A DNA stretch of 14,479 nt from an uncultured Phascolarctobacterium sp. Its GTDB lineage: Bacteria; Bacillota; Negativicutes; Acidaminococcales; Acidaminococcaceae. The stretch spans positions 1 through 14,479 of the forward strand of contig USBG01000033.1 in assembly GCA_900552855.1 (NCBI GenBank), in the 5' to 3' direction. A program made the translations under genes and the position numbers. Below the pieces are notes generated by a model, which worked only from the letters and a program-made list of their open reading frames with translations, was not told the DNA's origin and did no database searches. Of the stretch, positions 1-6,611 are shown in pieces. Numbering within the stretch: position 1 is the stretch's first letter; every line of letters begins with the position of its first letter.

Positions 1-52
1 GATACTCCCCTATAAAAATGGCTATTTATCAACTGTTTGTTGTGACATAGCC
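1..52 (-). mobile_element. Terminal end of an insertion sequence (partial, ISL3-like?)
   Basis: Read on the minus strand from position 52, the sequence begins GGCTATGTCACAACAAACAG and continues TTGATAAATAGCC to the window edge. Over its first 26 bases it differs at only three positions from the sequence starting at 14427 on the plus strand, so the two are inverted copies of one repeat end. The GGCT start and overall look suggest an ISL3-family terminal inverted repeat, but I assign the family from general resemblance only. The body of the element would lie to the left, outside the window. No transposase coding is visible. Confidence 0.5.
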
Positions 53-167
53 TTTTATTTTACCATATATCAACCACCTTATTTGGCATTATTACTACAA
101 AAGCCTTGGCTATCACTTATATCAATATCTCTATCGTAAAAGCAACATTAATATAATAAAAACAGGC

Positions 168-209
168 AGACCTCCTAAAGCTATACTTACACCTAGCTAT
201 AGGAGGTCT
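168..209 (-). terminator. Hairpin terminator after yaaA
   Basis: Inverted repeat with 15-base arms at 168-182 and 195-209 (AGACCTCCT core, one mismatch) and a 12-base loop. On the minus strand it lies 6 bases after the yaaA stop and is followed, after 5 bases, by a run of five T. A T-run also follows it on the plus strand (209-213), so it may work in both directions, shielding yaaA from transcription coming from the insertion-sequence side. Confidence 0.7.
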
Positions 210-215
210 TTTTAT

Positions 216-974
216 TTATTCTTTAATACTTGGCTTTCTTTCAAAAACATATTCCGAAGCACTGGATAAATCATCGCGAAAGCTATAGCCTAAGCGATCG
301 AAGTCTTTAATGCTCTCTGAATCTTCAACCTGGTTTTCTGCCATATAGCGTACCATTTCACCCCTCGCCATTTTAGCGTAGGTTCCCTTAGTAACCAGCT
401 TGCCATTAGCCATCTCTACAAAAGAACAGGTAATATAGCAGTCATCAGGCTGTAAATATTTTTCTAAGCATTTGGAATATTCCTTGGACGCCAAATTAAT
501 GATTAAACCAGATTCATCGCGCACTGCATCATAAATGCGTTTTCCCCAATATGAGTATAAATCCTTAAAGCCGCCAATAGCAGCCTTGGCCTGCATTTCT
601 AAACGATATGGTGTAACACCGTCCATAGGACGTAAAACACCGTAAAACGCTGATAAAATACGTAAATGCTCCTGCACATAGTCAAACTGCCCGTATTCAA
701 AAACTGCTGGTGCCATATATTGAAATGCTATTCCATCATAAGCCAGTACTGCAGGTGTCAGACCATTGCCAAGCTCCATATTTTTAATACGCTGTAAATT
801 TTGCTCAGCAATTTTATCATTACACTTCCACATGGCTTGTAGCTCAGAAGGATTCTGCTTACGCAGCCAAGCCAAAATCTCCTCAGCCTGCTCAAGATAC
901 ATCGGTTCAGAAGTTGCAATAACAGCATCTATATCAACACGCATCTTTTTAGCAGGTGAAAGAATTATCTTCAT
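216..974 (-). CDS. yaaA: YaaA family peroxide stress protein
   Basis: The 252-residue protein has the length and signature of the YaaA (DUF328/UPF0246) family: the MKIILSPAKKM start, the AYDG segment near residues 78-81, and the conserved block at 107-127 with FYGVLRP and PYRLEM. E. coli YaaA lowers free intracellular iron and so limits Fenton damage during hydrogen peroxide stress; it is cytoplasmic and reported to bind DNA. The ATG overlaps the stop of the upstream peroxiredoxin gene in a TAATG junction, so the two are almost certainly co-translated. This pairing fits a peroxide-defence operon. An AGGTG sequence 7 bases ahead could serve as ribosome binding site. The family assignment is strong; the biochemical role in this organism is inferred. 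Confidence 0.93.
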   Translation of the reverse strand: MKIILSPAKKMRVDIDAVIATSEPMYLEQAEEILAWLRKQNPSELQAMWKCNDKIAEQNLQRIKNMELGNGLTPAVLAYDGIAFQYMAPAVFEYGQFDYVQEHLRILSAFYGVLRPMDGVTPYRLEMQAKAAIGGFKDLYSYWGKRIYDAVRDESGLIINLASKEYSKCLEKYLQPDDCYITCSFVEMANGKLVTKGTYAKMARGEMVRYMAENQVEDSESIKDFDRLGYSFRDDLSSASEYVFERKPSIKE

Positions 975-1426
975 TACAAATCACCTAACATGGTTTCAGG
1001 GTCAGTTGCCGCCTTTACCTTATCATTCGCCTTGATGATAAGGCCATTTTCGTCAATAAGATATGTAGTGCGAACTACGCCCATATATACTTTACCGTAG
1101 TTTTTCTTTTCCTTCCACACATCATAAGCCTCAATAGCCTGAAGTTCAGGATCTGCCAAAATAGTAAATTTCAAGCCTTGCTTTTCCTCAAATTTTTTAT
1201 GAGAAGCTACACTATCCTTGCTAATACCAATAACCTCAACGCCCTTTTCCAAAAATTGCGGATATCTTTCAGAGTAACCACAAGCCTGCTTGGTGCAGCC
1301 AGCAGTATTATCTTTAGGATAAAAGTATAAAATAACCTTTTTACCCTTATACTCCTCTAAAGTATGCATTTTTCCATTTTGATCCGGCAGATTAAATGCT
1401 GGTGCTTTAGTACCAATCTCTAACAT
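974..1426 (-). CDS. bcp: Thiol peroxidase, Bcp/PrxQ-type peroxiredoxin
   Basis: Thioredoxin-dependent peroxidase that reduces hydrogen peroxide and organic hydroperoxides in the cytoplasm. The 150 residues match the compact PrxQ form. The universal peroxiredoxin motif PxxxTxxC is present as P37, T41 and C44 (peroxidatic cysteine). C49, five residues on, is the resolving cysteine typical of the subgroup, giving CTKQAC. R119 in GVVRTTYLID is the conserved active-site arginine. Residue 42 is Ala where most Bcp proteins have Pro (TPGCT becomes TAGCT); the catalytic residues are unaffected. A strong AGGAGG lies 7 bases before the ATG. The gene is first in a two-gene unit with yaaA, transcribed from the promoter at 1505-1534. 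Confidence 0.95.
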   Translation of the reverse strand: MLEIGTKAPAFNLPDQNGKMHTLEEYKGKKVILYFYPKDNTAGCTKQACGYSERYPQFLEKGVEVIGISKDSVASHKKFEEKQGLKFTILADPELQAIEAYDVWKEKKNYGKVYMGVVRTTYLIDENGLIIKANDKVKAATDPETMLGDL

Positions 1427-1504
1427 TTTTATTCCTCCTTATACTATGCACAAAATATTAGTGCAGCAATCATTTACTCAGTCAGCACAAGCTGATTCAT
1501 GCTT

Positions 1505-1534
1505 ATTATAGCGTATTTTAATCATTATTGACAA
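1505..1534 (-). promoter_or_regulatory. Sigma-A-type promoter of bcp-yaaA
   Basis: On the minus strand a -35 TTGTCA (1529-1534), an 18-base spacer and a perfect -10 TATAAT (1505-1510) lie about 80 bases ahead of bcp. The spacer contains the PerR/Fur-like sequence listed separately. Confidence 0.72.
1516..1530 (-). promoter_or_regulatory. Candidate PerR/Fur-type operator in the bcp promoter
   Basis: Minus-strand CAATAATGATTAAAA matches the PerR consensus TTATAATnATTATAA at 11 of 14 defined positions and the Fur 7-1-7 consensus at 10 of 14, with an uninterrupted ATAATGATTA core. It fills most of the -35/-10 spacer and touches the -35, a position where a bound repressor would block RNA polymerase. 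The downstream genes are a peroxidase and an iron-limiting peroxide protein, which fits PerR control. The local AT-richness makes a chance match possible. Confidence 0.4.
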
Positions 1535-1655
1535 TATACTTCTAATTTATTCACAGTATTTACAAATAAAGATTTTCTGATGTGCCGCACCAAAATTATA
1601 TTTAACTACTTCTAAAAATCATAATATATCCTGACATATAGCTTATAAAATACAA

Positions 1656-1685
1656 AAGGTTAGGATAACTAAATATCCTAACCTT
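1656..1685 (-). terminator. Terminator after uppP
   Basis: A perfect 12-bp inverted repeat (AAGGTTAGGATA, 1656-1667, against 1674-1685) with a 6-base loop. On the minus strand it is followed by a T-rich run (TTGTATTTTAT). It lies 28 bases after the uppP stop and separates uppP from the bcp promoter. Confidence 0.85.
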
Positions 1686-1713
1686 AATAAGCAATATAAT
1701 AACACCTATCTCA

Positions 1714-2517
1714 TTACATATAGAAGTACCACATGGTAAAGGCTGCCAATAAAATACGGTAAATAGCAAAGCTTGTAAGATCATACTTGTGCAAAAATTT
1801 CAAAAACCACAATACAGACCAATAAGCAACAACAAAGGAAACCACAAAGCCTATTGCTAAAACCTGCAAATCACCAGAAGTCAGATACTGCAAATTCTTT
1901 AAAAGGTCATACAAACAAGCTGCAAACATCAAAGGCACTGCTATCAAAAACGTATAGCTTGCAGCAACCTGTCGATTAAGACCTACTAAAAGACCTCCGG
2001 CAATAGTGCTGCCGCTACGAGAAAAACCCGGCCACAGAGATAAGAACTGGTAAACACCAACCCATAATGCTTGTTTAATAGTTATTTTATCCATATCATC
2101 TACAAGCTGGTCCTGTTTATCCTTAGTTTTATGCTCTGCATACATCAAAAGCAAGCCACCTAATACCAAGCCAATAGCAACAGTAAAGGGAGAGAAAAGG
2201 TATGCTTTAATGTACTTGTACAATAAAAAAGCAACAATCATCACAGGAACAATACCAGCTGCTATGTGCCAAACACTTAAGCCTTTATTAATGTCCCAGC
2301 CATCCTTAGTAAAGAAACGCATAAATCGTTCTTTATAAATAAAAACAACGGATAAGATAGCTCCTAATTGTACAAATACATCAAATACATCTGCCAATCT
2401 ACCATCAAAGCCAAGCATATGACCAACAATAATCATATGTCCGGTGGAAGATACTGGCAAAAATTCTGTTAAGCCTTCTACGATACCAACAATAATTGCA
2501 ATAAGATTTAAATCCAT
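1714..2517 (-). CDS. uppP: Undecaprenyl-diphosphate phosphatase (UppP/BacA)
   Basis: Integral membrane enzyme that dephosphorylates undecaprenyl diphosphate to regenerate the lipid carrier for peptidoglycan and other wall polymers; overexpression gives bacitracin resistance in other bacteria. Both signature regions are present: EGLTEFLPVSSTGH near residues 14-27 (Glu14, Glu18, Ser23/24, His27) and PGFSRSGST at 163-171 with Arg167. Several hydrophobic helices run through the 267 residues, a normal length for the family. I chose the ATG at 2517 because an AAGGA lies 7 bases upstream and the protein then begins directly at the first helix; an in-frame ATG at 2562 would add 15 polar residues and would lie on or too close to the promoter -10. 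The gene appears to be transcribed alone, between its own promoter and the terminator at 1656-1685. The MEP-pathway genes ispD and ispF in this window feed the precursor of the same lipid. Confidence 0.95.
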   Translation of the reverse strand: MDLNLIAIIVGIVEGLTEFLPVSSTGHMIIVGHMLGFDGRLADVFDVFVQLGAILSVVFIYKERFMRFFTKDGWDINKGLSVWHIAAGIVPVMIVAFLLYKYIKAYLFSPFTVAIGLVLGGLLLMYAEHKTKDKQDQLVDDMDKITIKQALWVGVYQFLSLWPGFSRSGSTIAGGLLVGLNRQVAASYTFLIAVPLMFAACLYDLLKNLQYLTSGDLQVLAIGFVVSFVVAYWSVLWFLKFLHKYDLTSFAIYRILLAAFTMWYFYM

Positions 2518-2553
2518 TACTATATCCTTTCTTTTTAACAAGTTAACGCTTTC

Positions 2554-2582
2554 ATTATACACATATTAATTACTTACTGCAA
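2554..2582 (-). promoter_or_regulatory. Probable sigma-A-type promoter of uppP
   Basis: Minus-strand TATAAT (2554-2559) lies 17 bases after a weak -35-like TTGCAG (2577-2582). It is placed 36 bases ahead of the chosen uppP start, and after the pfkA terminator. Confidence 0.6.
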
Positions 2583-2618
2583 CTCTTAAGCTATTTATTT
2601 CACCTTTTAGTCAAATAA

Positions 2619-2650
2619 AATAAGAGGCAACCATAAGATTACCTCTTATT
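2619..2650 (-). terminator. Terminator after pfkA
   Basis: A 12-bp stem (AATAAGAGG core, arms 2619-2630 and 2639-2650, one G-U pair in the minus-strand RNA) with an 8-base loop, followed by TTTTATTTGA. It lies 29 bases after the pfkA stop. Confidence 0.85.
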
Positions 2651-2679
2651 CTACATATTCTAAATTAATCAAGCCTTAA

Positions 2680-3777
2680 TTAATCACCAAAGCAGATGCC
2701 TATCTGACGTCCAGTACGAATAATTTCACTATCGACAGGAACCTGTCTTGGCTGTGAAGCAGCTCTCTGGATATATACAGTAACAATCTGATCATGATAA
2801 AGAGAAACCATTACGTTATACTCACCGCGTAGGCAGGCCTCTGCTGCTGCTACACCATAGCGAGTAGAAAGCACTCTGTCAAAGGCTGTTGGAGATCCAC
2901 CACGCTGCAGATAACCTAACACTGTACAACGAGATTCTATACCAGTCAGCTCTTCAATCTCATGTACAAGCTTTTCACCAATACCACCTAAACGCACTGG
3001 TTCAAAGCTTCCTTTGACCATACGCGCAACGCTCATTTCGCCGCCCTCAGGCTTAGCACCCTCAGCGACTACGATAATACTGAAGTTTTTTCCAGCAACC
3101 TTACGCTGATTAATCTTTTCAATAATAGAGTCAATCTTATAGGGAATTTCTGGTAACAGAATTACGTCTGCGCCACCAGCAATACCACTGTGCAATGCAA
3201 TCCAACCTGCATAACGACCCATAACCTCTAACGCCATAACGCGATGATGAGATTCTGCCGTTGTGTGGAGTCTGTCCACAGCCTCTGTTGCCATTGCCAT
3301 AGCAGTATCAAAGCCAAAAGTACGCTCAGTACAAGGTAAATCATTGTCGATGGTTTTAGGAACACCAACTACTTTTACATCACACTCTCGAGCCAATTGA
3401 GCACCAATATTCAAGCTACCATCGCCGCCAATCACTACCAATGCCTCGATATCGTACTTCTTTAAATTCTCTACAACCCTATCTCGCATGTCATGATAAA
3501 CAATGTTGCCGTCATCATCCTCAACAGCAAATTTAAAAGGATTATCTCTATTAGTAGTACCCAGTATAGTACCGCCCCTAGGCAGAATTCCTGATATACT
3601 CTCATAATCCATTTTTTGTAGATTATCGTTTACCAGTCCGTTAAAACCGTTGATAACACCGTAAACTATACAATCATTTTGCAGGAATGTTTTAACCACG
3701 GCACGAATTACGGCATTTAAGCCAGGACAATCTCCGCCACCAGTTAACACAGCGAAGCAACGTTTTTTTTGTTCCAT
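2680..3777 (-). CDS. pfkA: 6-phosphofructokinase (ATP-type, mixed signature)
   Basis: Phosphorylates fructose 6-phosphate to fructose 1,6-bisphosphate, the committing step of glycolysis. The 365-residue protein shows the GGGDCPGLNAVIR nucleotide loop (residues 13-25), GGDGS at 117-121, PKTIDND at 140-146 with catalytic Asp144, and the MGRYAGW substrate segment. Gly120 corresponds to E. coli Gly104, a marker of ATP use, whereas Lys141 corresponds to Gly124, where lysine is usual in pyrophosphate-dependent enzymes. This Gly/Lys combination is known from the longer group III ATP enzymes, so ATP is the likelier donor. The ATG at 3777 is chosen because GGAGG lies 6 bases ahead; the in-frame start at 3792 has no such site. 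The gene lies 21 bases after the BrxF-like gene with no terminator between, so both are probably one transcript. Confidence 0.93.
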   Translation of the reverse strand: MEQKKRCFAVLTGGGDCPGLNAVIRAVVKTFLQNDCIVYGVINGFNGLVNDNLQKMDYESISGILPRGGTILGTTNRDNPFKFAVEDDDGNIVYHDMRDRVVENLKKYDIEALVVIGGDGSLNIGAQLARECDVKVVGVPKTIDNDLPCTERTFGFDTAMAMATEAVDRLHTTAESHHRVMALEVMGRYAGWIALHSGIAGGADVILLPEIPYKIDSIIEKINQRKVAGKNFSIIVVAEGAKPEGGEMSVARMVKGSFEPVRLGGIGEKLVHEIEELTGIESRCTVLGYLQRGGSPTAFDRVLSTRYGVAAAEACLRGEYNVMVSLYHDQIVTVYIQRAASQPRQVPVDSEIIRTGRQIGICFGD

Positions 3778-3798
3778 GCTACGCCTCCACAAAAGTAC

Positions 3799-4260
3799 TT
3801 ATTCTACATTCCAAATCTTGAATCCGTCCGGGCTGATACGGATAGCTTCAGTACCGTCAAATTTGTCATAGCACAGGTTGCCATTTTCGATATAGCCAGG
3901 CCATGCAGTTACAATAGTAAATTTTTTACTGAGTTTGCGCATCAGGCTATCAGTATTGATGTGGAACACAGGTACAAACAAGGTTTGCAGCCTGTCAAGA
4001 ATAATTACCTCTGCATTATAGCTTGCCAAAATATCAGCAAACATATCAGGAGCGTACAGGCCTCTGTCAGCAGCCGGAATTGCCAGGAATTCCTCACTAA
4101 TCAGCATACGGCAATCTACATAGGTCCATTTTTTTGCCTCAGCAGCTTCACGCAAAACTTTACTTTTGCCACTGCCAGGTTTACCGGTAACGATAACAAC
4201 ATTACCTTGGTCTGCTTGAGCCTCTTCAACTACTTTCAATAATTCTTCAACTTGATTCAT
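3799..4260 (-). CDS. BrxF-like small P-loop protein (orphan)
   Basis: A 153-residue protein with a clear Walker A, GKPGSGKS at 26-33, and a Walker B-like EVIILDR at 84-90 ending in Asp89. The stretch after it, LQTLF then KLSKKFTIVTAWPG (109-122), resembles the end of BrxF, the small P-loop component of type 3 BREX phage-defence systems. This resemblance is from memory of the family and needs a profile search. No other BREX gene (brxC, pglX, pglZ, brxL) is visible in the window, and the gene sits with pfkA in a core locus, so a defence role cannot be assumed. The ATG at 4260 has GGAGG 7 bases upstream; the in-frame ATG at 4305 lacks one. No transmembrane segment or signal peptide is seen. It could also be an unrelated small NTPase. 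Confidence 0.6.
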   Translation of the reverse strand: MNQVEELLKVVEEAQADQGNVVIVTGKPGSGKSKVLREAAEAKKWTYVDCRMLISEEFLAIPAADRGLYAPDMFADILASYNAEVIILDRLQTLFVPVFHINTDSLMRKLSKKFTIVTAWPGYIENGNLCYDKFDGTEAIRISPDGFKIWNVE

Positions 4261-4276
4261 TTGAAAAACCTCCCTA

Positions 4277-4290
4277 TACACCGAAGTGTA
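4277..4290 (-). other. UUCG-tetraloop hairpin before the BrxF-like gene
   Basis: Minus-strand TACAC-TTCG-GTGTA forms a 5-bp stem with a C(UUCG)G loop, an unusually stable RNA tetraloop. It ends 2 bases before the GGGAGG ribosome binding site (4269-4274) of the BrxF-like gene. No T-run follows, so it is not a terminator; it may stabilise the 5' end of the message or affect translation. Confidence 0.45.
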
Positions 4291-4351
4291 AAAATTCTTA
4301 ACCAATTACTTTGTTACCCATACTATTCGCTGAACATTCTAAAAATCCTTT

Positions 4352-4389
4352 AAAAAAAAAGCATCATCTTGAAATTTTCAAAATGATGC
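4352..4389 (-). terminator. Strong terminator after sigH
   Basis: Inverted repeat of two 14-base arms (GCATCATcTTGAAA type, 4361-4389, one G-U pair) followed on the minus strand by nine consecutive T (4352-4360). It lies 30 bases after the sigH stop and isolates sigH from the BrxF-like/pfkA unit, which must therefore have its own promoter between 4261 and 4351; I could not identify one with confidence. Confidence 0.9.
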
Positions 4390-4419
4390 CATCTTTTGTT
4401 ACACATTTATCATTTAATG

Positions 4420-5148
4420 CTATTTTTTGCTATTTTTCTTCCTAAATCGCTCATTAGGGTCAAGAGACATAAGGCCGCTATATACAGATTTCAAATCCGT
4501 AATCTCACCCTTGCTTATAACATATTTTTCCAATTTGCGTTTTACCCTTTGCAAAGCGTTGTCAATAGACTTTATATGTCTGTCTAAATCAGTTGCAATC
4601 TCACTATAGGACTTGCCATCGAGATAACTCATAAGAACCTTCCATTCTAAATCACTGAGGATATTGTTCATTTTATTTTCAATATCTTCAAATTCCTCAC
4701 GACTTATAACAAGGTCCTCAGGGTTAGCAACCTTCACACCACTAATAACATCCATAAGGGTTCTATCACTATCTTCCTCATAAATTGGCTTATTCAAGGA
4801 CACATAGGAATTAAGAGGAATATGCTTTTGACGAGTAGCAGTTTTTATCGCAGTAATAATTTGGCGTGTAACACACAGCTCAGCAAAAGCTCTGAAGGAG
4901 GACTGCTTATCTGCCTTATAGTCACGAATAGCCTTGCAAAGGCCAATCATACCTTCCTGGATAATATCCTCACGCTCAGCACCAATAAGGAAATAGCTTC
5001 TTGCCTTAGCGCGCACAAAGTTTCTGTATTTATGCAGCAAATACTCCTGTGCCATAACATTATTATTCTGTTGAGCCTCCAAAACGATTTCCTCGTCCGT
5101 CATCTCAACAAAGGCATCCAAGGATTTACTTCCAATATCTGTGGTCAT
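4420..5148 (-). CDS. sigH: RNA polymerase sigma factor SigH
   Basis: A sigma-70 family factor of the SigH (sigma-30) type, which in Bacillus directs transition-state, early sporulation and competence genes. Region 2 runs from about residue 35 to 105 and holds the core-binding stretch EDIIQEGMIGLCKAIRDYK (60-78). Region 4 near 163-209 contains the helix-turn-helix LDGKSYSEIATDLDRHIKSI and the typical NALQRVKRKLEKY. The position immediately after yacP is the usual one for sigH. The protein continues about 32 residues beyond the region 4 helix, ending in a lysine-rich tail; at 242 residues it is longer than the roughly 218 of B. subtilis SigH. GGAGGG lies 10 bases before the ATG. It has its own promoter and a strong terminator. 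Whether the host sporulates cannot be told from here. Confidence 0.92.
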   Translation of the reverse strand: MTTDIGSKSLDAFVEMTDEEIVLEAQQNNNVMAQEYLLHKYRNFVRAKARSYFLIGAEREDIIQEGMIGLCKAIRDYKADKQSSFRAFAELCVTRQIITAIKTATRQKHIPLNSYVSLNKPIYEEDSDRTLMDVISGVKVANPEDLVISREEFEDIENKMNNILSDLEWKVLMSYLDGKSYSEIATDLDRHIKSIDNALQRVKRKLEKYVISKGEITDLKSVYSGLMSLDPNERFRKKNSKK

Positions 5149-5196
5149 AAATTACATACCCTCCGCTTAATATTATAAAAACATCATAATGATACT

Positions 5197-5225
5197 ACTA
5201 TATATTTACATTTAACCTAAGTCAA
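5197..5225 (-). promoter_or_regulatory. Sigma-A-type promoter of sigH
   Basis: Minus-strand TTGACT (5220-5225), a 17-base spacer and TATAGT (5197-5202) lie about 50 bases before the sigH start. No terminator is visible between yacP and this promoter, so read-through from the upstream operon may add to sigH expression. Confidence 0.75.
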
Positions 5226-5269
5226 ATGCTGCTCTAAACAAGATATTTAAATCTCACCTATAATTACAC

Positions 5270-5788
5270 TTAATTCTTGCTGCGACGCAGCTTTTCCAAA
5301 TGCTCTAAAACATGTCCCTGAATCCTGCTACCAAGTTCGTTTCTGTTAATAACCTTATCCGGCATGCGTAGCTTAGCCGAAATATCAGCCTTAGCCTTTT
5401 TGTAATCCTCATGAAATTCTCTTGCGGAAATACGATAACCACCAGCGCCAAGTATATTAATCTGCTCTGCGTAATCACTAGTAACTACAAAAACCTTATT
5501 AGATTTTAAACGACTTAGCTCATATGCCTTGCGCTCTATCCAAGAGTCAGCAGTTTCTTCTTCATCAGTAAAAGCAACTTCAATACCATGGATTTTTTCC
5601 ACAACGCCTGGTCCAGAAACATCAAGAGCATCAAAAACTATGGTAGCACGATACCCTTTAAAAGCTGCATATTCAGATACACCAGCAATCAAAAGCTCTC
5701 TAGCATGCTCAAGGTTTACCTCGCGGATTCCCTTAAACTCCTTCCAGCAATTAATAACATTATAGCCATCTATCAGCAGATATTCCAT
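5270..5788 (-). CDS. yacP: NYN-domain endoribonuclease YacP/Rae1
   Basis: A single-domain PIN-like NYN protein of 172 residues. The start MEYLLIDGYNVIN carries Asp7 and Asn10. Further acidic residues at Asp53 (VFDALD), Glu78/Asp81 and Asp105 (VVTSDYAEQ) are the expected metal-binding positions. The segment SAREF at 120-124 is typical of the YacP subgroup. B. subtilis Rae1 (YacP) enters the ribosomal A site and cleaves certain mRNAs during translation. The order rlmB-yacP-sigH is the same as in Bacillus. The start lies 10 bases after the rlmB stop, and its GAGG ribosome binding site overlaps the rlmB TGA, so translation is probably coupled. Confidence 0.9.
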   Translation of the reverse strand: MEYLLIDGYNVINCWKEFKGIREVNLEHARELLIAGVSEYAAFKGYRATIVFDALDVSGPGVVEKIHGIEVAFTDEEETADSWIERKAYELSRLKSNKVFVVTSDYAEQINILGAGGYRISAREFHEDYKKAKADISAKLRMPDKVINRNELGSRIQGHVLEHLEKLRRSKN

Positions 5789-5798
5789 AATGCCATCC

Positions 5799-6548
5799 TC
5801 ACTTTGCAGTCAAACGCTGACGAACTACCTCATACATAAGTACAGCACCTGCATTAGAAGCATTTAAGGAATTGACACCACCATTCATGGGAATGCTGAT
5901 AATATTATCACATTTTTGCTTAACTAATCTGCCAAGTCCTTTACCCTCAGCACCAATTACCAAAACAATAGGTCCTGTCATATTAGCTGCGTAGTAATCA
6001 TCGCCATCCATATCAGCGCCAACTACCCAACAGCCTCGCTGCTGCAGCTCTTCAATAGTTTGGGCAATATTACCAATTTGCACAACAGGTACGTATTCTA
6101 CTGCACCTGCTGAAATTTTTGCTACAACCGCATTCAAAGGACAGCTGCGACGTCTAGGCATTAGCACACCATGTACACCTGCTGCATCAGCAGTACGAAT
6201 CAGAGCACCAACATTTTGGGGATCCTGTAGCTCATCTAATAACAAAATAAATGGGTCTTCTCCCTTTTGCTCTGCTTTTGCAAATACATCGTCTAAGGTT
6301 TGAAATGCAATAGGCGCAGCAAGTGCTGCCACACCTTGATGTCGTACACCCTGTGCCAGCTTATCCAATTTATCGGACTTAGCAAATTCCACAGTAATAT
6401 TTTTACTCTTTGCCAAGCCTATAATTTCACCTAAGCTGCCTCCAGAGGCACCATCCTGAATCATTATTTTATTTATAGAACGCTGACCGCGAAGTGCTTC
6501 TAAAACTGCATTGCGGCCTGCAATAATATCCGTAATTTCCTGGGGCAT
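5799..6548 (-). CDS. rlmB: 23S rRNA (guanosine-2'-O-)-methyltransferase RlmB
   Basis: A SPOUT-class (TrmH family) methyltransferase that uses S-adenosylmethionine to modify a 23S rRNA guanosine (G2251 in E. coli). After the N-terminal substrate domain (IIAGRNAVLEALR, residues 8-20), the three SPOUT motifs follow: DPQNVGALIRTADAAG at 109-124, VLVIGAEGKGLGRLV at 195-209, and IPMNGGVNSLNASNAGAV at 219-236, which forms part of the knotted cofactor site. The ATG at 6548 is chosen because GGAGG lies 5 bases ahead; it gives 249 residues, the normal length. An in-frame start at 6605 would add 19 residues from a region that contains the intergenic hairpin. The other TrmH-type enzymes are the only serious alternative; context favours RlmB. 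Confidence 0.93.
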   Translation of the reverse strand: MPQEITDIIAGRNAVLEALRGQRSINKIMIQDGASGGSLGEIIGLAKSKNITVEFAKSDKLDKLAQGVRHQGVAALAAPIAFQTLDDVFAKAEQKGEDPFILLLDELQDPQNVGALIRTADAAGVHGVLMPRRRSCPLNAVVAKISAGAVEYVPVVQIGNIAQTIEELQQRGCWVVGADMDGDDYYAANMTGPIVLVIGAEGKGLGRLVKQKCDNIISIPMNGGVNSLNASNAGAVLMYEVVRQRLTAK

Positions 6549-6571
6549 AAGCTCCTCCAAATCTAAGCAAA

Positions 6572-6593
6572 TGTCCGCAAATACATGCGGACA
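6572..6593 (-). other. Intercistronic hairpin between thyX and rlmB
   Basis: Perfect 8-bp inverted repeat TGTCCGCA / TGCGGACA with a 6-base loop, 18 bases after the full-length thyX stop and 23 bases before the rlmB start. No proper T-run follows on the minus strand, so it is more likely an RNA-processing or stability element than a terminator. Confidence 0.45.
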
Positions 6594-6611
6594 CAGCTTT
6601 ATCAAGACAAT

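Noticed and set aside
53..167. Gene remnant between the left insertion-sequence end and the yaaA terminator
   Set aside because: No frame of useful length or recognisable protein segment is present in these 115 AT-rich bases.
1602..1784. 60-codon minus-strand frame running through the uppP 3' end
   Set aside because: It overlaps the uppP coding end and its terminator hairpin, and has no ribosome binding site or recognisable sequence.
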